DNA of 25,428 bases from Euryarchaeota archaeon UBA105 (GCA_002496905.1 DALV01000094.1:18041-43468), one strand, 5' to 3'. Counted from the first letter of the stretch, positions 1 through 7,830 are shown. The notes: generated from the letters alone by a model not told the origin. Numbers and translations: made by a program.

Positions 1-891
1 AGTCTTGTAGTACTGCTTGTCACCGGTTTCTGGTGGTAGGTAGTTCATCCTATCACCATAGGTGACTATCGAAACAGAATCACGGCGGCGAATGAAATAA
101 TTTGCAATCGAAGCCGCCGCTACAGTACCCATCTCCAATGGATTTTTGAGGACTGTTCCTATTCTCGCAACGTCTCTAGTATCGAGAATGATGAACACGT
201 CAGTAACAGCGTCACGAGTCTTTTCATTGACCATCAATTCTCCAGTTCTAGCAAATGCCTTCCAGTTAATCATTCGGAACGCATCTCCTGGCAGATACTC
301 ACGCAGAGAATAGAATTCCATTCCTTGACCGGGAGTTTTCAGAGTAGTTGCCCCGGTATACATTTTTGGCACATTGGACCGAAGTAGGGCTTCCTCAACT
401 TCGCGAACTTGTGGGAATACCGTAATATCGGTTCGATCGTCAACTTTTGATTCATTGACGAAGAGATTGAACGCGTTACGATGACGGACAGAAACTGGCC
501 CAACGGTGTAATGACCACGCAGTGGGCAACGAACCGTATATCGCATTGTAGCAGATTGTCCTGGACCAAGATTCATTCTCATCTGATTGATTCCTCGCCT
601 CATTTTCATCTCATGAGGGACATTGTCGAATACTTCGAGCAATTGAGTTCGACGATAGGAGTTATTGGTGACGCTGACTTCGACTAAGATATCGTCACCC
701 TTGTACACATTTTGTGCTGAAATGTTTCGAGTAATCTCGAGGTCTGAGTGGCCCGTCACCCAGCCGTTAATTACCAAGAAAGCGATGAATGTTAGACCAA
801 TGATCATCAATTGGAAATGAGATATCATCATTCCAATCAATATCAGAGAAATACCACTGGTCAGCATGATTGCTGCCTTGCGTGTCCACAT
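1..891 (-). CDS. DUF58 domain protein (C-terminus beyond window)
   Basis: Translating the minus strand from an ATG at 891 gives 297 open codons running off the window edge. Residues about 8-45 form one or two hydrophobic membrane segments. A beta-rich region with the pattern of a DUF58 protein follows, including GQGMEFYSLREYLPGD and then MINWKAFARTGELMVNE, and later DVFIILDTRD, which starts a von Willebrand A-like fold. DUF58 proteins usually work with MoxR-type AAA ATPases and DUF4350 or transglutaminase-like membrane proteins, probably in envelope protein assembly or stress. The start codon overlaps the stop of the upstream DUF4350 gene (TGATG), so translation is probably coupled. No MoxR gene is visible here; it could lie past position 1. 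The family call is firm, the role is not. Confidence 0.88.
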   Translation of the reverse strand, partial: MWTRKAAIMLTSGISLILIGMMISHFQLMIIGLTFIAFLVINGWVTGHSDLEITRNISAQNVYKGDDILVEVSVTNNSYRRTQLLEVFDNVPHEMKMRRGINQMRMNLGPGQSATMRYTVRCPLRGHYTVGPVSVRHRNAFNLFVNESKVDDRTDITVFPQVREVEEALLRSNVPKMYTGATTLKTPGQGMEFYSLREYLPGDAFRMINWKAFARTGELMVNEKTRDAVTDVFIILDTRDVARIGTVLKNPLEMGTVAAASIANYFIRRRDSVSIVTYGDRMNYLPPETGDKQYYKT

Positions 892-2534
892 CAGGCATCA
901 CTCTCCTCTGTAGTTTGACCCCATGCCTTGACTCGTTTGATTATTCCAACTAACTCATCTGGCTTATATCGTCTATCTTCAAAGATGAATTGGACTAACA
1001 CTTGATCATCGACTATACGCTGTAATTCCGCGGCAGGTAGGGCATCGAATTCTTCTCGAGACATGGTATTGAGATTACGAACTCTAGTCAATAACACCTG
1101 CCGAATTTTCTGAGGTCTCTGATAGTAATCATACCTTCGAGCATCACCGAATCCATAGTAGATGATTCGGAATACATGACGCCAATCCTCTGGATCGTCC
1201 TTGCGAATGAGGACCGCCTCTAGGATGATAAAGAGAGTTAGGAATAGAATCAGCATAGCCATCCAATCGTTAGTAAAGTAGACTAGAATGTAGTATAGTA
1301 GATTGTAAGTATCGCCCATTGGAGTTTCCTGCTGATGTCGAGATTCATCGAAAATTATGATTGCTTCCTCACCGGCATTTGTGCTTGTATTCCCTAGAAG
1401 TAGAGCTTCAGCGATAATATCTAGAGCCCACTTACGATTATCGTTTAACGGGACTGAGTCAGCGTACGGGCTATCAGGCCCTGCACTGTATAGTGAATTG
1501 ATTAGAACCGAACCATCGCTGACAAAATGAACTCGGCCAGAATCTGAATCTAGACACATTCTATCTACACAATATCTGACATAAACAGCAAATGGACCTT
1601 GTTCATCCCCTGCTATTCCTGCCGCCTCGAAACCGACTGTTAGGTTACCATCATCGTTGGTATCTAGATATGAATCAAGAGTACTTGCACTAATGGCATA
1701 GCGATTCTCAGCGGGGTTGAATGCTCCATCCTTCTCAAACGCTGACGGAGAATTTGTCAATAGATTGTAGTTTTCTGTAAAGTCCCATTCACCGGTTTCT
1801 TGATCCCATCTGTGTGCACAAAGCCCAACATTTTGCTCTGTTATTACACCACCTACATTCGGGTCATATGGTTCGTCGTCAAGTAAATCGATTACTCCAT
1901 CAAGGTCCACATCGCGCAAACATGGATGCATCGACATTGCGACTGAACCAGAGGTCGAAGTGAAATTGAATGCAGAGGTTTCGTTTACCCAAACGAAATT
2001 GAAGTCCAGTTCTCTAGCCCATGCTTCACCATCGTAGAGGTGATGGCCCGAGTAGGTCAAGCCGTAGTCATCTGCGAGACTCGCAGAGTAACCAAAATCA
2101 TCCATCAACAGAAGAGTACCGCCGGCGTCAACAAAATCTCTAATTGCTGAAATTTCTGAACTGGTGTATCCATCAGCTTCTCGGAAATCGACAATGCTTT
2201 CATCTCCAGTAAATTTGGGTAAAGAAATAGTATCCCTCTCAACCCCTGAGATGACGAAAATTGCCTGTTCAGGGTCATCTATTTCTGTAAGTAGTAATGG
2301 ACTTGAGATTAATGCCGTGGTTTCAATTCCTAGATTCGATACTTCGTCTCTAAATCCGTTCAAATCATTCCAATCGTCACCGTAAGCAGATTGCTGTTTT
2401 TCACCGGTGATGATGTATGTTTGTAGAATTGAAAAGAGAAGAATTCCTAACATTAACCAGAACGCGGTGGTGATTGCAAGACGTCGAGTTTGCCTCGAAG
2501 TTAGTCTCCTCATCCATACGCGAGAATCCGCCAT
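891..2534 (-). CDS. DUF4350-type membrane protein with acidic calcium-type insert
   Basis: A 547-residue membrane protein read from ATG at 2534. A longer reading from a TTG at 2576 is possible, but the ATG has GGTGG about 9 bases upstream. After a basic N-terminus there is a transmembrane helix (about residues 20-40), then a large domain containing FVDAGGTLLLMDDFG, the glutamine-amidotransferase-like signature of DUF4350 proteins. Near the middle sits DVDLDGVIDLLDDEPYDP, which resembles a thrombospondin type 3 calcium loop and implies that this part lies outside the cell. A second helix (WMAMLILFLTLFIILEAVL) precedes a basic, probably cytoplasmic C-terminal region of roughly 100 residues. It lies between the PRC-barrel gene and the DUF58 gene and overlaps the latter by one base, the usual DUF4350-DUF58 pairing. 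Its biochemical function is unknown. Confidence 0.82.
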   Translation of the reverse strand: MADSRVWMRRLTSRQTRRLAITTAFWLMLGILLFSILQTYIITGEKQQSAYGDDWNDLNGFRDEVSNLGIETTALISSPLLLTEIDDPEQAIFVISGVERDTISLPKFTGDESIVDFREADGYTSSEISAIRDFVDAGGTLLLMDDFGYSASLADDYGLTYSGHHLYDGEAWARELDFNFVWVNETSAFNFTSTSGSVAMSMHPCLRDVDLDGVIDLLDDEPYDPNVGGVITEQNVGLCAHRWDQETGEWDFTENYNLLTNSPSAFEKDGAFNPAENRYAISASTLDSYLDTNDDGNLTVGFEAAGIAGDEQGPFAVYVRYCVDRMCLDSDSGRVHFVSDGSVLINSLYSAGPDSPYADSVPLNDNRKWALDIIAEALLLGNTSTNAGEEAIIIFDESRHQQETPMGDTYNLLYYILVYFTNDWMAMLILFLTLFIILEAVLIRKDDPEDWRHVFRIIYYGFGDARRYDYYQRPQKIRQVLLTRVRNLNTMSREEFDALPAAELQRIVDDQVLVQFIFEDRRYKPDELVGIIKRVKAWGQTTEESDA

Positions 2535-2546
2535 ACTGCAAGCCAC

Positions 2547-2561
2547 CGTTCCTACGGAACG
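2547..2561 (-). promoter_or_regulatory. Small hairpin just upstream of the DUF4350 start
   Basis: CGTTCC-TAC-GGAACG is a perfect 6-bp stem with a 3-base loop. It lies 12 bases upstream of the chosen ATG at 2534, in the 89-base gap after the PRC-barrel gene. On the transcript it would fold immediately before the GGTGG ribosome-binding site. It could be a translation control element, a processing site or chance; the stem is short. Confidence 0.35.
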
Positions 2562-2623
2562 TCTGACGAGCCTCAACTACGACTTAAGACCGTTATTCAC
2601 CGCTGAACGGGGCTTGCATCGAC

Positions 2624-2866
2624 TCAACGGGAAAGTTGGATATTCACTCCGACCTCTGCAATCTCTTCAACTGGAACAGAGAGTAGGCCTTCTACGGTCG
2701 GCCAAGGTAGCATTGCTGGATCCAAATCATTCTCGAGAGCTACCAGTAGAGCAGTGATTCTTCCACTGGACATATCGATTCTAAAATCCGCTAGAACTCC
2801 AAGCTTGTCGGATGCTTGATCGACGACATTTCTTCCAAGGATTTCTCGGCCGAAAGTCGTCGGCAT
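2624..2866 (-). CDS. PRC-barrel domain protein (possible CdpB-like)
   Basis: Eighty residues forming one PRC-barrel. The opening GREILGRNVVD, then SDKLGVLADFRIDMSSGRI and the strand ITALLVALE match the archaeal PRC-barrel pattern. There are no membrane segments, so it should be cytoplasmic. In haloarchaea, small PRC-barrel proteins (CdpB1 and CdpB2) bind the SepF/CdpA division machinery, but PRC-barrels also occur in RNA metabolism proteins such as RimM, so the role here is open. The gene starts 9 bases after the CDC48 stop and must be co-transcribed with it. That tight pairing suggests a functional link with the AAA ATPase, either as adaptor or as division protein. Domain call strong, function inferred. 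Confidence 0.85.
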   Translation of the reverse strand: MPTTFGREILGRNVVDQASDKLGVLADFRIDMSSGRITALLVALENDLDPAMLPWPTVEGLLSVPVEEIAEVGVNIQLSR

Positions 2867-2875
2867 TTTTTCACC

Positions 2876-5101
2876 TCAAACTGCTTCAATTCCAGAAAGT
2901 CTGTCTGGCCGGCGACGTACAGATTCGAGACCACTTGTTAGCATACCTTCCATGCGACCGTAGTATTCCATCATCTCATCGGTAATTGTAGGTCTAACTC
3001 TAGCAATTGCTTCCTCAAAGGATTTCTTCGAAACTGATTTCTTTCCGGCTCGCATAGAGATTAGTGCGGCCTCTCGACAAATAGATTCGATATCGGCTCC
3101 AGTGTAATTATCAAGTTGGCCGGCTAAATCATCGAGAGAGAATTTGCCCAATGGCATATCTTTGGTGTGAATGCGGAGTATCTCTTTTCGTGAATCTGCA
3201 TCAGGTGGAGGAATGTGTAATACTCTTTCGAAGCGACCACTTCTAAGAAGAGCAGGGTCAATCATCTCTGGTCGGTTTGTCGCAGCAACTACGATTACAC
3301 CCTCCATCGTTTCTACACCATCCATGCTGGATAGTAATTGATTGACCACTCTATTCATCACATCTGAACCTTCACCAGACATATTGCGCCTAACTCCTGC
3401 AATACTCTCAAATTCATCTAGGAAAATAATCGAAGGACTGGATTGTTTGGCCTTCTTGAAGACCTCACGGACCGCTCTTTCTGATTCCCCGACCCATTTG
3501 GAGACCATTTCAGGACCTTTGATTGATATGAAATTGGCTTTAGCCTCGTGGGCAATTGCCTTTGCAATCAATGTTTTTCCAGTACCAGGGGCTCCAAATA
3601 GCACGATCCCACGAGGAGGATTGATTCCGAAATGTTCGAACATTTCTGGTTGAGTTAGTGGCCATTCGATGCTTTCTTTCAAGCGCTCCTTGACCTCCTC
3701 TAAACCTCCAACTTGTTCCCATGATACCTCGGGCACCTCTACGTAGATTTCACGCAGAGCACTTGGTTCAATTTCCTTTATTGCCTCACGGAAATCAATC
3801 ATTTTTACTTCCATCTTTTCTAGAACTTCGGCAGGAATCTGCTCCTCGTCCAAATCGATTTCTGGCAAGTAGCGGCGCAGAGCCTTCATGGCTGCTTCTC
3901 GGACCAAAGCAGAGATATCTGCGCCGACGAATCCATAGGAATTATCGAGTAGCCAATCCATATCGAAATCATCACTTATTGGCATACCTCTGGTATGTAT
4001 GTTGATGATTTCCTCTCTACCATTTTTGTCAGGAACGCCAATTTCCAATTCCCTGTCAAATCGACCTGGGCGCCTCAAAGCAGGATCTATTGCGTCTCGT
4101 CGATTTGTTGCACCGATTACAACAACATTGTCACGACCCTGCATTCCATCGAGAAGTGTGAGAAGTTGTGCGACAACTCTGCGTTCAACTTCACCTGAGA
4201 CGTCTTCGCGCTTTGGAGCGATTGAATCCAATTCATCGATGAATATGATTGCGGGAGCGTTAGCAGTGGCTTCATCGAATATCTCCCGCAGTTGTTTTTC
4301 ACTCTCTCCATAATATTTCGAAATTATTTCAGGTCCATTTATCGAAGTAAAATGTGCCTGTGTTTCTGATGCTACTGCTTTCGCAATCAGTGTCTTCCCA
4401 GTACCAGGAGGACCGTGTAATAGAACCCCTCTCGGAGGATCAATTCCGAGTCTGCGGAACAGAACTGGGTGTTTCAATGGAAGTTCGATCATTTCGCGAA
4501 CTTTTTGCAATTGTTCTCCAATGCCTCCAATATCCTCGTAAGTGATACTTGATATTTCGGCATCTTCATCCTCATCGACCGCTTCTTCCTTGATAATAAT
4601 CTCAGTATCTGGCAAGACCTGAACTGTTCCCTTGGGGCTTGTTTGGACAATCTGGAAAGGTAATGCCTCAGCAAACAGAGTCATACCAGGAATGAATATT
4701 CTATCGCCTGATACTACTGGTCTCTTGTTCAGTCCACGGCGAGCAAATCCTTCAATTCCAGGTCCAAATCTAACCTTTTGTTGCTTGGCCATAACTGGAC
4801 TAAGTACAAGTCGTGTACATGGCTGAGCTTCGACTTTCCTAACAGTAACTCGATCTCCGAGAGAAACACTAGCATTTTTGCGGATAATTCCGTCGATTCG
4901 AATTACGCCGAGGTTAGCATCTTCGGGTCGGCACCTCCAGACGATTGCGGCGGTAGAGCGTTCGCCCTCAATCTCGATTATATCGCCGGGTTTTAGGTTC
5001 AATTCGTTGTCAAATGGCACTCTTGCTCTGCCATGACCGACGTCGCTCGGGATTGCTTTGGCTACTCTAAGTTTCAATTCTTTATCAGATTCCTCTGCCA
5101 T
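2876..5101 (-). CDS. CDC48/VAT-type double-AAA ATPase
   Basis: A 741-residue archaeal CDC48 (p97/VCP, VAT) homologue: a cytoplasmic hexameric unfoldase that feeds proteins to the proteasome and remodels complexes. Residues 1 to about 185 are the double-psi/beta N-domain with an acidic linker. D1 has Walker A GPPGTGKT at 230-237, Walker B IIFIDE at 285-290 and the pore loop KYYGESE. D2 has GAPGTGKT at 503-510, IIFLDE at 558-563 and KWVGESE. Arginine-finger regions are ALRRPGRFDR in D1 and ALLRSGRFER in D2. D2 reads DEFES where DEID or DEFD is usual, and the C-terminus (SGIEAV) has no HbYX proteasome-docking motif. A strong Shine-Dalgarno site, AAGGAGG, sits 6 bases before the ATG. It heads a minus-strand unit followed 9 bases later by the PRC-barrel gene. 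Confidence 0.97.
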   Translation of the reverse strand: MAEESDKELKLRVAKAIPSDVGHGRARVPFDNELNLKPGDIIEIEGERSTAAIVWRCRPEDANLGVIRIDGIIRKNASVSLGDRVTVRKVEAQPCTRLVLSPVMAKQQKVRFGPGIEGFARRGLNKRPVVSGDRIFIPGMTLFAEALPFQIVQTSPKGTVQVLPDTEIIIKEEAVDEDEDAEISSITYEDIGGIGEQLQKVREMIELPLKHPVLFRRLGIDPPRGVLLHGPPGTGKTLIAKAVASETQAHFTSINGPEIISKYYGESEKQLREIFDEATANAPAIIFIDELDSIAPKREDVSGEVERRVVAQLLTLLDGMQGRDNVVVIGATNRRDAIDPALRRPGRFDRELEIGVPDKNGREEIINIHTRGMPISDDFDMDWLLDNSYGFVGADISALVREAAMKALRRYLPEIDLDEEQIPAEVLEKMEVKMIDFREAIKEIEPSALREIYVEVPEVSWEQVGGLEEVKERLKESIEWPLTQPEMFEHFGINPPRGIVLFGAPGTGKTLIAKAIAHEAKANFISIKGPEMVSKWVGESERAVREVFKKAKQSSPSIIFLDEFESIAGVRRNMSGEGSDVMNRVVNQLLSSMDGVETMEGVIVVAATNRPEMIDPALLRSGRFERVLHIPPPDADSRKEILRIHTKDMPLGKFSLDDLAGQLDNYTGADIESICREAALISMRAGKKSVSKKSFEEAIARVRPTITDEMMEYYGRMEGMLTSGLESVRRRPDRLSGIEAV

Positions 5102-5107
5102 ATTCCC

Positions 5108-5146
5108 CCTCCTTGTAACATCGTGTCGACATCGGGGGTAGTTAAA
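5108..5146 (-). promoter_or_regulatory. CDC48 promoter and ribosome-binding site
   Basis: On the minus strand, TTTAAC (5141-5146) is preceded by a purine run GGGGG, resembling an archaeal TATA box with BRE. AAGGAGG (5108-5114) is the ribosome-binding site. The spacing would give a leader of roughly 15-20 bases. Inferred from sequence only. Confidence 0.4.
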
Positions 5147-5180
5147 CCCCCCAATTGAGAATTGTCAAATCTGGCAATTC
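5134..5180. repeat. Two inverted repeats in the CDC48/ALDH divergent promoter
   Basis: GGGGGT-AGTTAA-ACCCCC (5134-5151) and GAATTG-10 bases-CAATTC (5159-5180) lie side by side in the 142-base region between the two divergent genes. The first spans the likely TATA box of the CDC48 gene. They may be operators or structure-forming elements. No known regulator site is recognised. Confidence 0.4.
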
Positions 5181-5243
5181 AGTTATCAGAATTACGAATA
5201 GCGATGCGGTGGTTTCATTGCTACTATTCGATTCGCACGAAGC

Positions 5244-6872
5244 ATGACCCACGTTCTCGAGACTGGATTCGAATACATGGAAGCGAATAACCCGAATGGA
5301 TCGCCAAAGGTTAGGGGTTACAACATTATCAACGGTAAGCTAACTCTGGCCAGCGATGGTGCGACTTACGAAAGCACAAACCCTGCATGGTTAGATGATT
5401 GTCTGGGTGAGTTCCCGCTTTCAAGCAAAGAAGATGTGCACGACGCTCTGAGGGCCGCTCGTTCAGCATTCCCCGATTGGGCTGCCACTCCTGCTCCAAC
5501 TCGCGGACAGGTAATTGGAAACATGGGTAGATTATTGATGGAGCATAAAGACGATCTTGTTCGCCTACAAGCTCGTGAAATTGGTAAAACATTGAAAGAA
5601 TGCGGTGGTGAAATTCAGGAAGCAATTGACACATGTCTATTCTTCCAATCAGAGGGACGCAGACTCTATGGTCAGACAGTAAACTCAGAGTTACCGAACA
5701 AAGAATTGTTCACCTACCGTAGACCTTTGGGGGTTTGTGGTATAATCAATTCTTGCAACTTCCCTTCAGCGGTCCCGTTCTGGAAGATGATTCCAGCAAT
5801 TATGTGCGGCAATACCTGTGTGTGGAAGTCCCCTCAAGACTCACCCCTCCTTTCTTTCGCCCTAGCGCGTGTAATGCATGAGGCAGGATTGCCTGATGGA
5901 GTAATTAATCTGGTACACGGGAATGGTAGCGGAGCAGGTCAAGCACTGGTTGATTCTGCCGATTTAGGGATGGTAGACAAAATCTCATTCACAGGTAGTA
6001 CAGCAGTCGGTAAGATGATTGGAGAAACTTGCGGTCGTAATCTCGTCAGCGCTTCCCTAGAATTAGGAGGGAAGAATCCACTTGTGATAATGCCTTCAGC
6101 AAATATGGAAAATGCAGTTGAGGGAGCCTACTGGGCAGGATTTGGAACTGCCGGACAGCGTTGTACTAGCCTAGGAAATTTGATTATTCACGAAGATATC
6201 TATGATGAGTTTGTTGAACGATTAATGGAGAAGGTGAAATCTACTTCCATTGGTGACTCAATGCGTCATGATGGAGTGCTGTACGGCCCAATGCTATCCG
6301 AGAGATACGCAGTTGATTTCATGAAAGGTGTCGATATGTGTGAAAATAGCGGTGCCAAGAAAATATGGGGTGATGGTCGAATCACAAATGACAACAAGCC
6401 AGATAGTTTCCATGGAGATGCTAGCGAAGGCATCTACATGTGGCCTCATGTCTATGTGGATGTTACAGAAGACATGGAGTGTTTCCATGAAGAGATTTTC
6501 GGGCCACTGGTAACTATTGTCAGGGCTCGTGATTTTGATCATGCACTACACTTAGCAAATGCTTCGCCCTATGGATTGTCGTCTGCAATTTACACAAATG
6601 ATAGACTCGAGGCCTACCGATACAAGACGGGCATCAAGGCCGGTATGACTGGAATTAACAACTCGACGACTGGAGCTGAAGCCCACCTACCATTTGGAGG
6701 AGTCAAGGGTAGCGGAAATGGAACTCGCGAGTCAGGAATTTGGGTAATCGAAGCATACTCATATTGGCATGCAGTAAATGATGAGTTGTCTGGAAAGTTA
6801 CAACTTGCTCAAATGGATGTTGACGAAATCGAAATGGAAGAGGCCGACGCAGATTACGGCTCCCTTGCTTAG
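5244..6872 (+). CDS. NAD(P)-dependent aldehyde dehydrogenase, ALDH7-like
   Basis: A 542-residue aldehyde dehydrogenase. Catalytic residues are all present: N172 in SCNFP, E273 in SLELGGK, the nucleophile C307 in GQRCTS, and the cofactor-contacting E417 in EEIFGP. FTGS (249-252) marks the Rossmann fold. The GTAGQRCTS context and the C-terminal GAEAHLPFGGVKGSGNG most resemble the ALDH7 (alpha-aminoadipic semialdehyde) branch, but substrate cannot be assigned from sequence; lysine, proline or other semialdehydes are all possible. The tail after about residue 515 is acidic and family-atypical. The ATG at 5244 has no clear Shine-Dalgarno sequence, so a short leader or the downstream ATG at 5277 are alternatives. 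The following membrane protein gene starts 15 bases after the stop and is probably co-transcribed. Confidence 0.92.
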   Translation: MTHVLETGFEYMEANNPNGSPKVRGYNIINGKLTLASDGATYESTNPAWLDDCLGEFPLSSKEDVHDALRAARSAFPDWAATPAPTRGQVIGNMGRLLMEHKDDLVRLQAREIGKTLKECGGEIQEAIDTCLFFQSEGRRLYGQTVNSELPNKELFTYRRPLGVCGIINSCNFPSAVPFWKMIPAIMCGNTCVWKSPQDSPLLSFALARVMHEAGLPDGVINLVHGNGSGAGQALVDSADLGMVDKISFTGSTAVGKMIGETCGRNLVSASLELGGKNPLVIMPSANMENAVEGAYWAGFGTAGQRCTSLGNLIIHEDIYDEFVERLMEKVKSTSIGDSMRHDGVLYGPMLSERYAVDFMKGVDMCENSGAKKIWGDGRITNDNKPDSFHGDASEGIYMWPHVYVDVTEDMECFHEEIFGPLVTIVRARDFDHALHLANASPYGLSSAIYTNDRLEAYRYKTGIKAGMTGINNSTTGAEAHLPFGGVKGSGNGTRESGIWVIEAYSYWHAVNDELSGKLQLAQMDVDEIEMEEADADYGSLA

Positions 6873-6887
6873 TCGGAGGTAATTCTG

Positions 6888-7445
6888 TTGGAAATTTCGA
6901 GAGAATTTGTCAGGACGGTTGTCTTTATTCTAGGACCGATGGTACTTGCATCCTACGTCATAGGATTACGTCGAGCTGATGATCCAATGGCACTTTGGGG
7001 CGGTATTCCTGAATCTTGGAGAACCCTAAATGTAACCTGTATGTTCATATCCGCTATTGGATTTCTTATCGTTTTCCAACAACTTCTGTTCGGATGGGAA
7101 TCTTCTGTTGTTGAAGGTGTAGGCTGGCCATGGAGCGGAGAGGTTTCTGAAGGTGGACATCAGAGACTATTGATAGCATTCTTACTGGTACTGATACCCT
7201 CTATGTTTTGGCTTGAATTGACTTCACTTCACATCCGGACGGATGCAGTTTGGTCACAGTGGTTAGTTATCGGTTGTCTTTGGCTTGTCGTAACTGGAAA
7301 CTTGCTACTGATGTCTTTTGGTTGGAGCGCATGGCAGAGCGATGCATCCGGAAGTTCAATTCTACCGTTTGTTGGAGCCTCAATGCTAGCAATCCAAGTA
7401 ATCGTCAATGATGGAGTCCTTTGGGTTTGGAAATACCCTTGGTAA
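6888..7445 (+). CDS. Small multi-span membrane protein, unknown function
   Basis: A 185-residue hydrophobic protein, not recognised. It begins at a TTG with GGAGGT (6875-6880) seven bases upstream, which fixes the start. Hydrophobic stretches near residues 10-25, 48-68, 93-112, 120-140 and 155-175 suggest five membrane helices. Short loops contain several Trp residues, and there are no obvious catalytic motifs or metal ligands. It follows the aldehyde dehydrogenase by 15 bases and precedes a terminator-like hairpin, so it is probably the last gene of a two-gene transcript. A transporter, a quinone-site protein or a structural role cannot be distinguished. Confidence 0.8.
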   Translation: MEISREFVRTVVFILGPMVLASYVIGLRRADDPMALWGGIPESWRTLNVTCMFISAIGFLIVFQQLLFGWESSVVEGVGWPWSGEVSEGGHQRLLIAFLLVLIPSMFWLELTSLHIRTDAVWSQWLVIGCLWLVVTGNLLLMSFGWSAWQSDASGSSILPFVGASMLAIQVIVNDGVLWVWKYPW

Positions 7446-7465
7446 TCAGAGCAAGCCCCTCTTCA

Positions 7466-7498
7466 ACCCAGAAGATCTTTGCATTCTTCTTTTTGGGT
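7466..7498 (+). terminator. Hairpin with T-rich arm after the membrane protein gene
   Basis: ACCCAGAAGA pairs imperfectly with the downstream arm ending TTCTTTTTGGGT, starting 21 bases after the stop at 7445. The descending arm is a pyrimidine/T-rich run (TTCTTCTTTTT), the kind of sequence at which archaeal RNA polymerase stops. It fits as the end of the ALDH-membrane protein transcript. Confidence 0.45.
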
Positions 7499-7581
7499 CA
7501 GAGACCAGTAAACATGTCATTGCATCCATGACCTAGGGATGGACCTCAGACATTTCAAGGAGTGTTTTGAAAATTCGTAGT

Positions 7582-7689
7582 TTAAGGAAAAATTATCTCT
7601 CCACACTCGGGACATGGTAGCCCTGGCATGAATGCCCCAGGCATATATCCACAATTGAGACAAATAGAACTGGTTAGGTCATCAATCAT
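7582..7689 (-). CDS. 35-residue zinc-ribbon microprotein
   Basis: A minus-strand ORF of 35 codons from ATG 7689 to TAA 7582. It encodes two Cys pairs, CLNCG (residues 10-14) and CPECG (residues 26-30), separated by a Gly/Pro/Met-rich loop (YMPGAFMPGLP). This is the spacing of a single rubredoxin-like or zinc-ribbon knuckle pair, so the product should bind one Zn. A chance ORF would be unlikely to give both CxxCG knuckles. AGGGG lies about 10 bases upstream of the ATG. It is divergent from sdhC and convergent with the membrane protein gene. No function is assigned; small zinc ribbons often bind nucleic acids or act as protein-protein adaptors. Confidence 0.7.
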   Translation of the reverse strand: MIDDLTSSICLNCGYMPGAFMPGLPCPECGEIIFP

Positions 7690-7715
7690 CTGGCTAAATC
7701 CCCTCGATTAGCCAG
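7690..7715. promoter_or_regulatory. 8-bp hairpin enclosing the zinc-ribbon gene's ribosome site
   Basis: CTGGCTAA (7690-7697) and TTAGCCAG (7708-7715) are perfect complements around a 10-base loop. The minus-strand loop carries GAGGGG, the likely Shine-Dalgarno sequence of the zinc-ribbon gene whose ATG abuts the stem. It could be a translation switch or a protein-binding operator for either divergent gene. Confidence 0.5.
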
Positions 7716-7784
7716 CAAGGGGGGGTGTATTGAACCTACGGATTTTCAACAACCGTAAGAGACTCTTGAACTGGTGGAATGCAA

Positions 7785-7827
7785 TTACTTATTGCTGTCG
7801 AACTGCGCGTTTAGACCATCAGGTGCG
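7785..7827 (+). promoter_or_regulatory. Likely sdh operon promoter and ribosome-binding site
   Basis: TTACTTATT (7785-7793) is an AT-rich TATA-like box about 40 bases before the sdhC ATG. That would place transcription start near 7815 and leave a short leader containing AGGTG just upstream of the start codon. Prediction from spacing and composition only. Confidence 0.35.
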
Positions 7828-7830
7828 GAG

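Larger units (their letters stand above)
7446..7830. other. 385-base region between membrane protein gene and sdhC
   Basis: The longest gap between large genes here. It contains the terminator-like hairpin (7466-7498), a small inverted repeat GTCAT/ATGAC (7516-7532), the 35-residue zinc-ribbon gene (7582-7689), its leader hairpin (7690-7715), a run of seven Gs (7719-7725) and the sdh promoter area. I see no tRNA or other structured RNA. Confidence 0.6.

Noticed and set aside
339..687. Open frames on both strands within the DUF58 gene
   Set aside because: They are out-of-frame shadows; the minus-strand DUF58 translation is continuous through the region and has recognisable motifs.
2534..2576. 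Longer DUF4350 protein from a TTG codon
   Set aside because: The added 14 residues read through a hairpin-forming leader, and the downstream ATG has a better ribosome-binding site.
7446..7830. tRNA, riboswitch or other structured RNA in the gap
   Set aside because: No cloverleaf, CCA end or known riboswitch core was seen; the visible hairpins are accounted for as terminator and leader elements.
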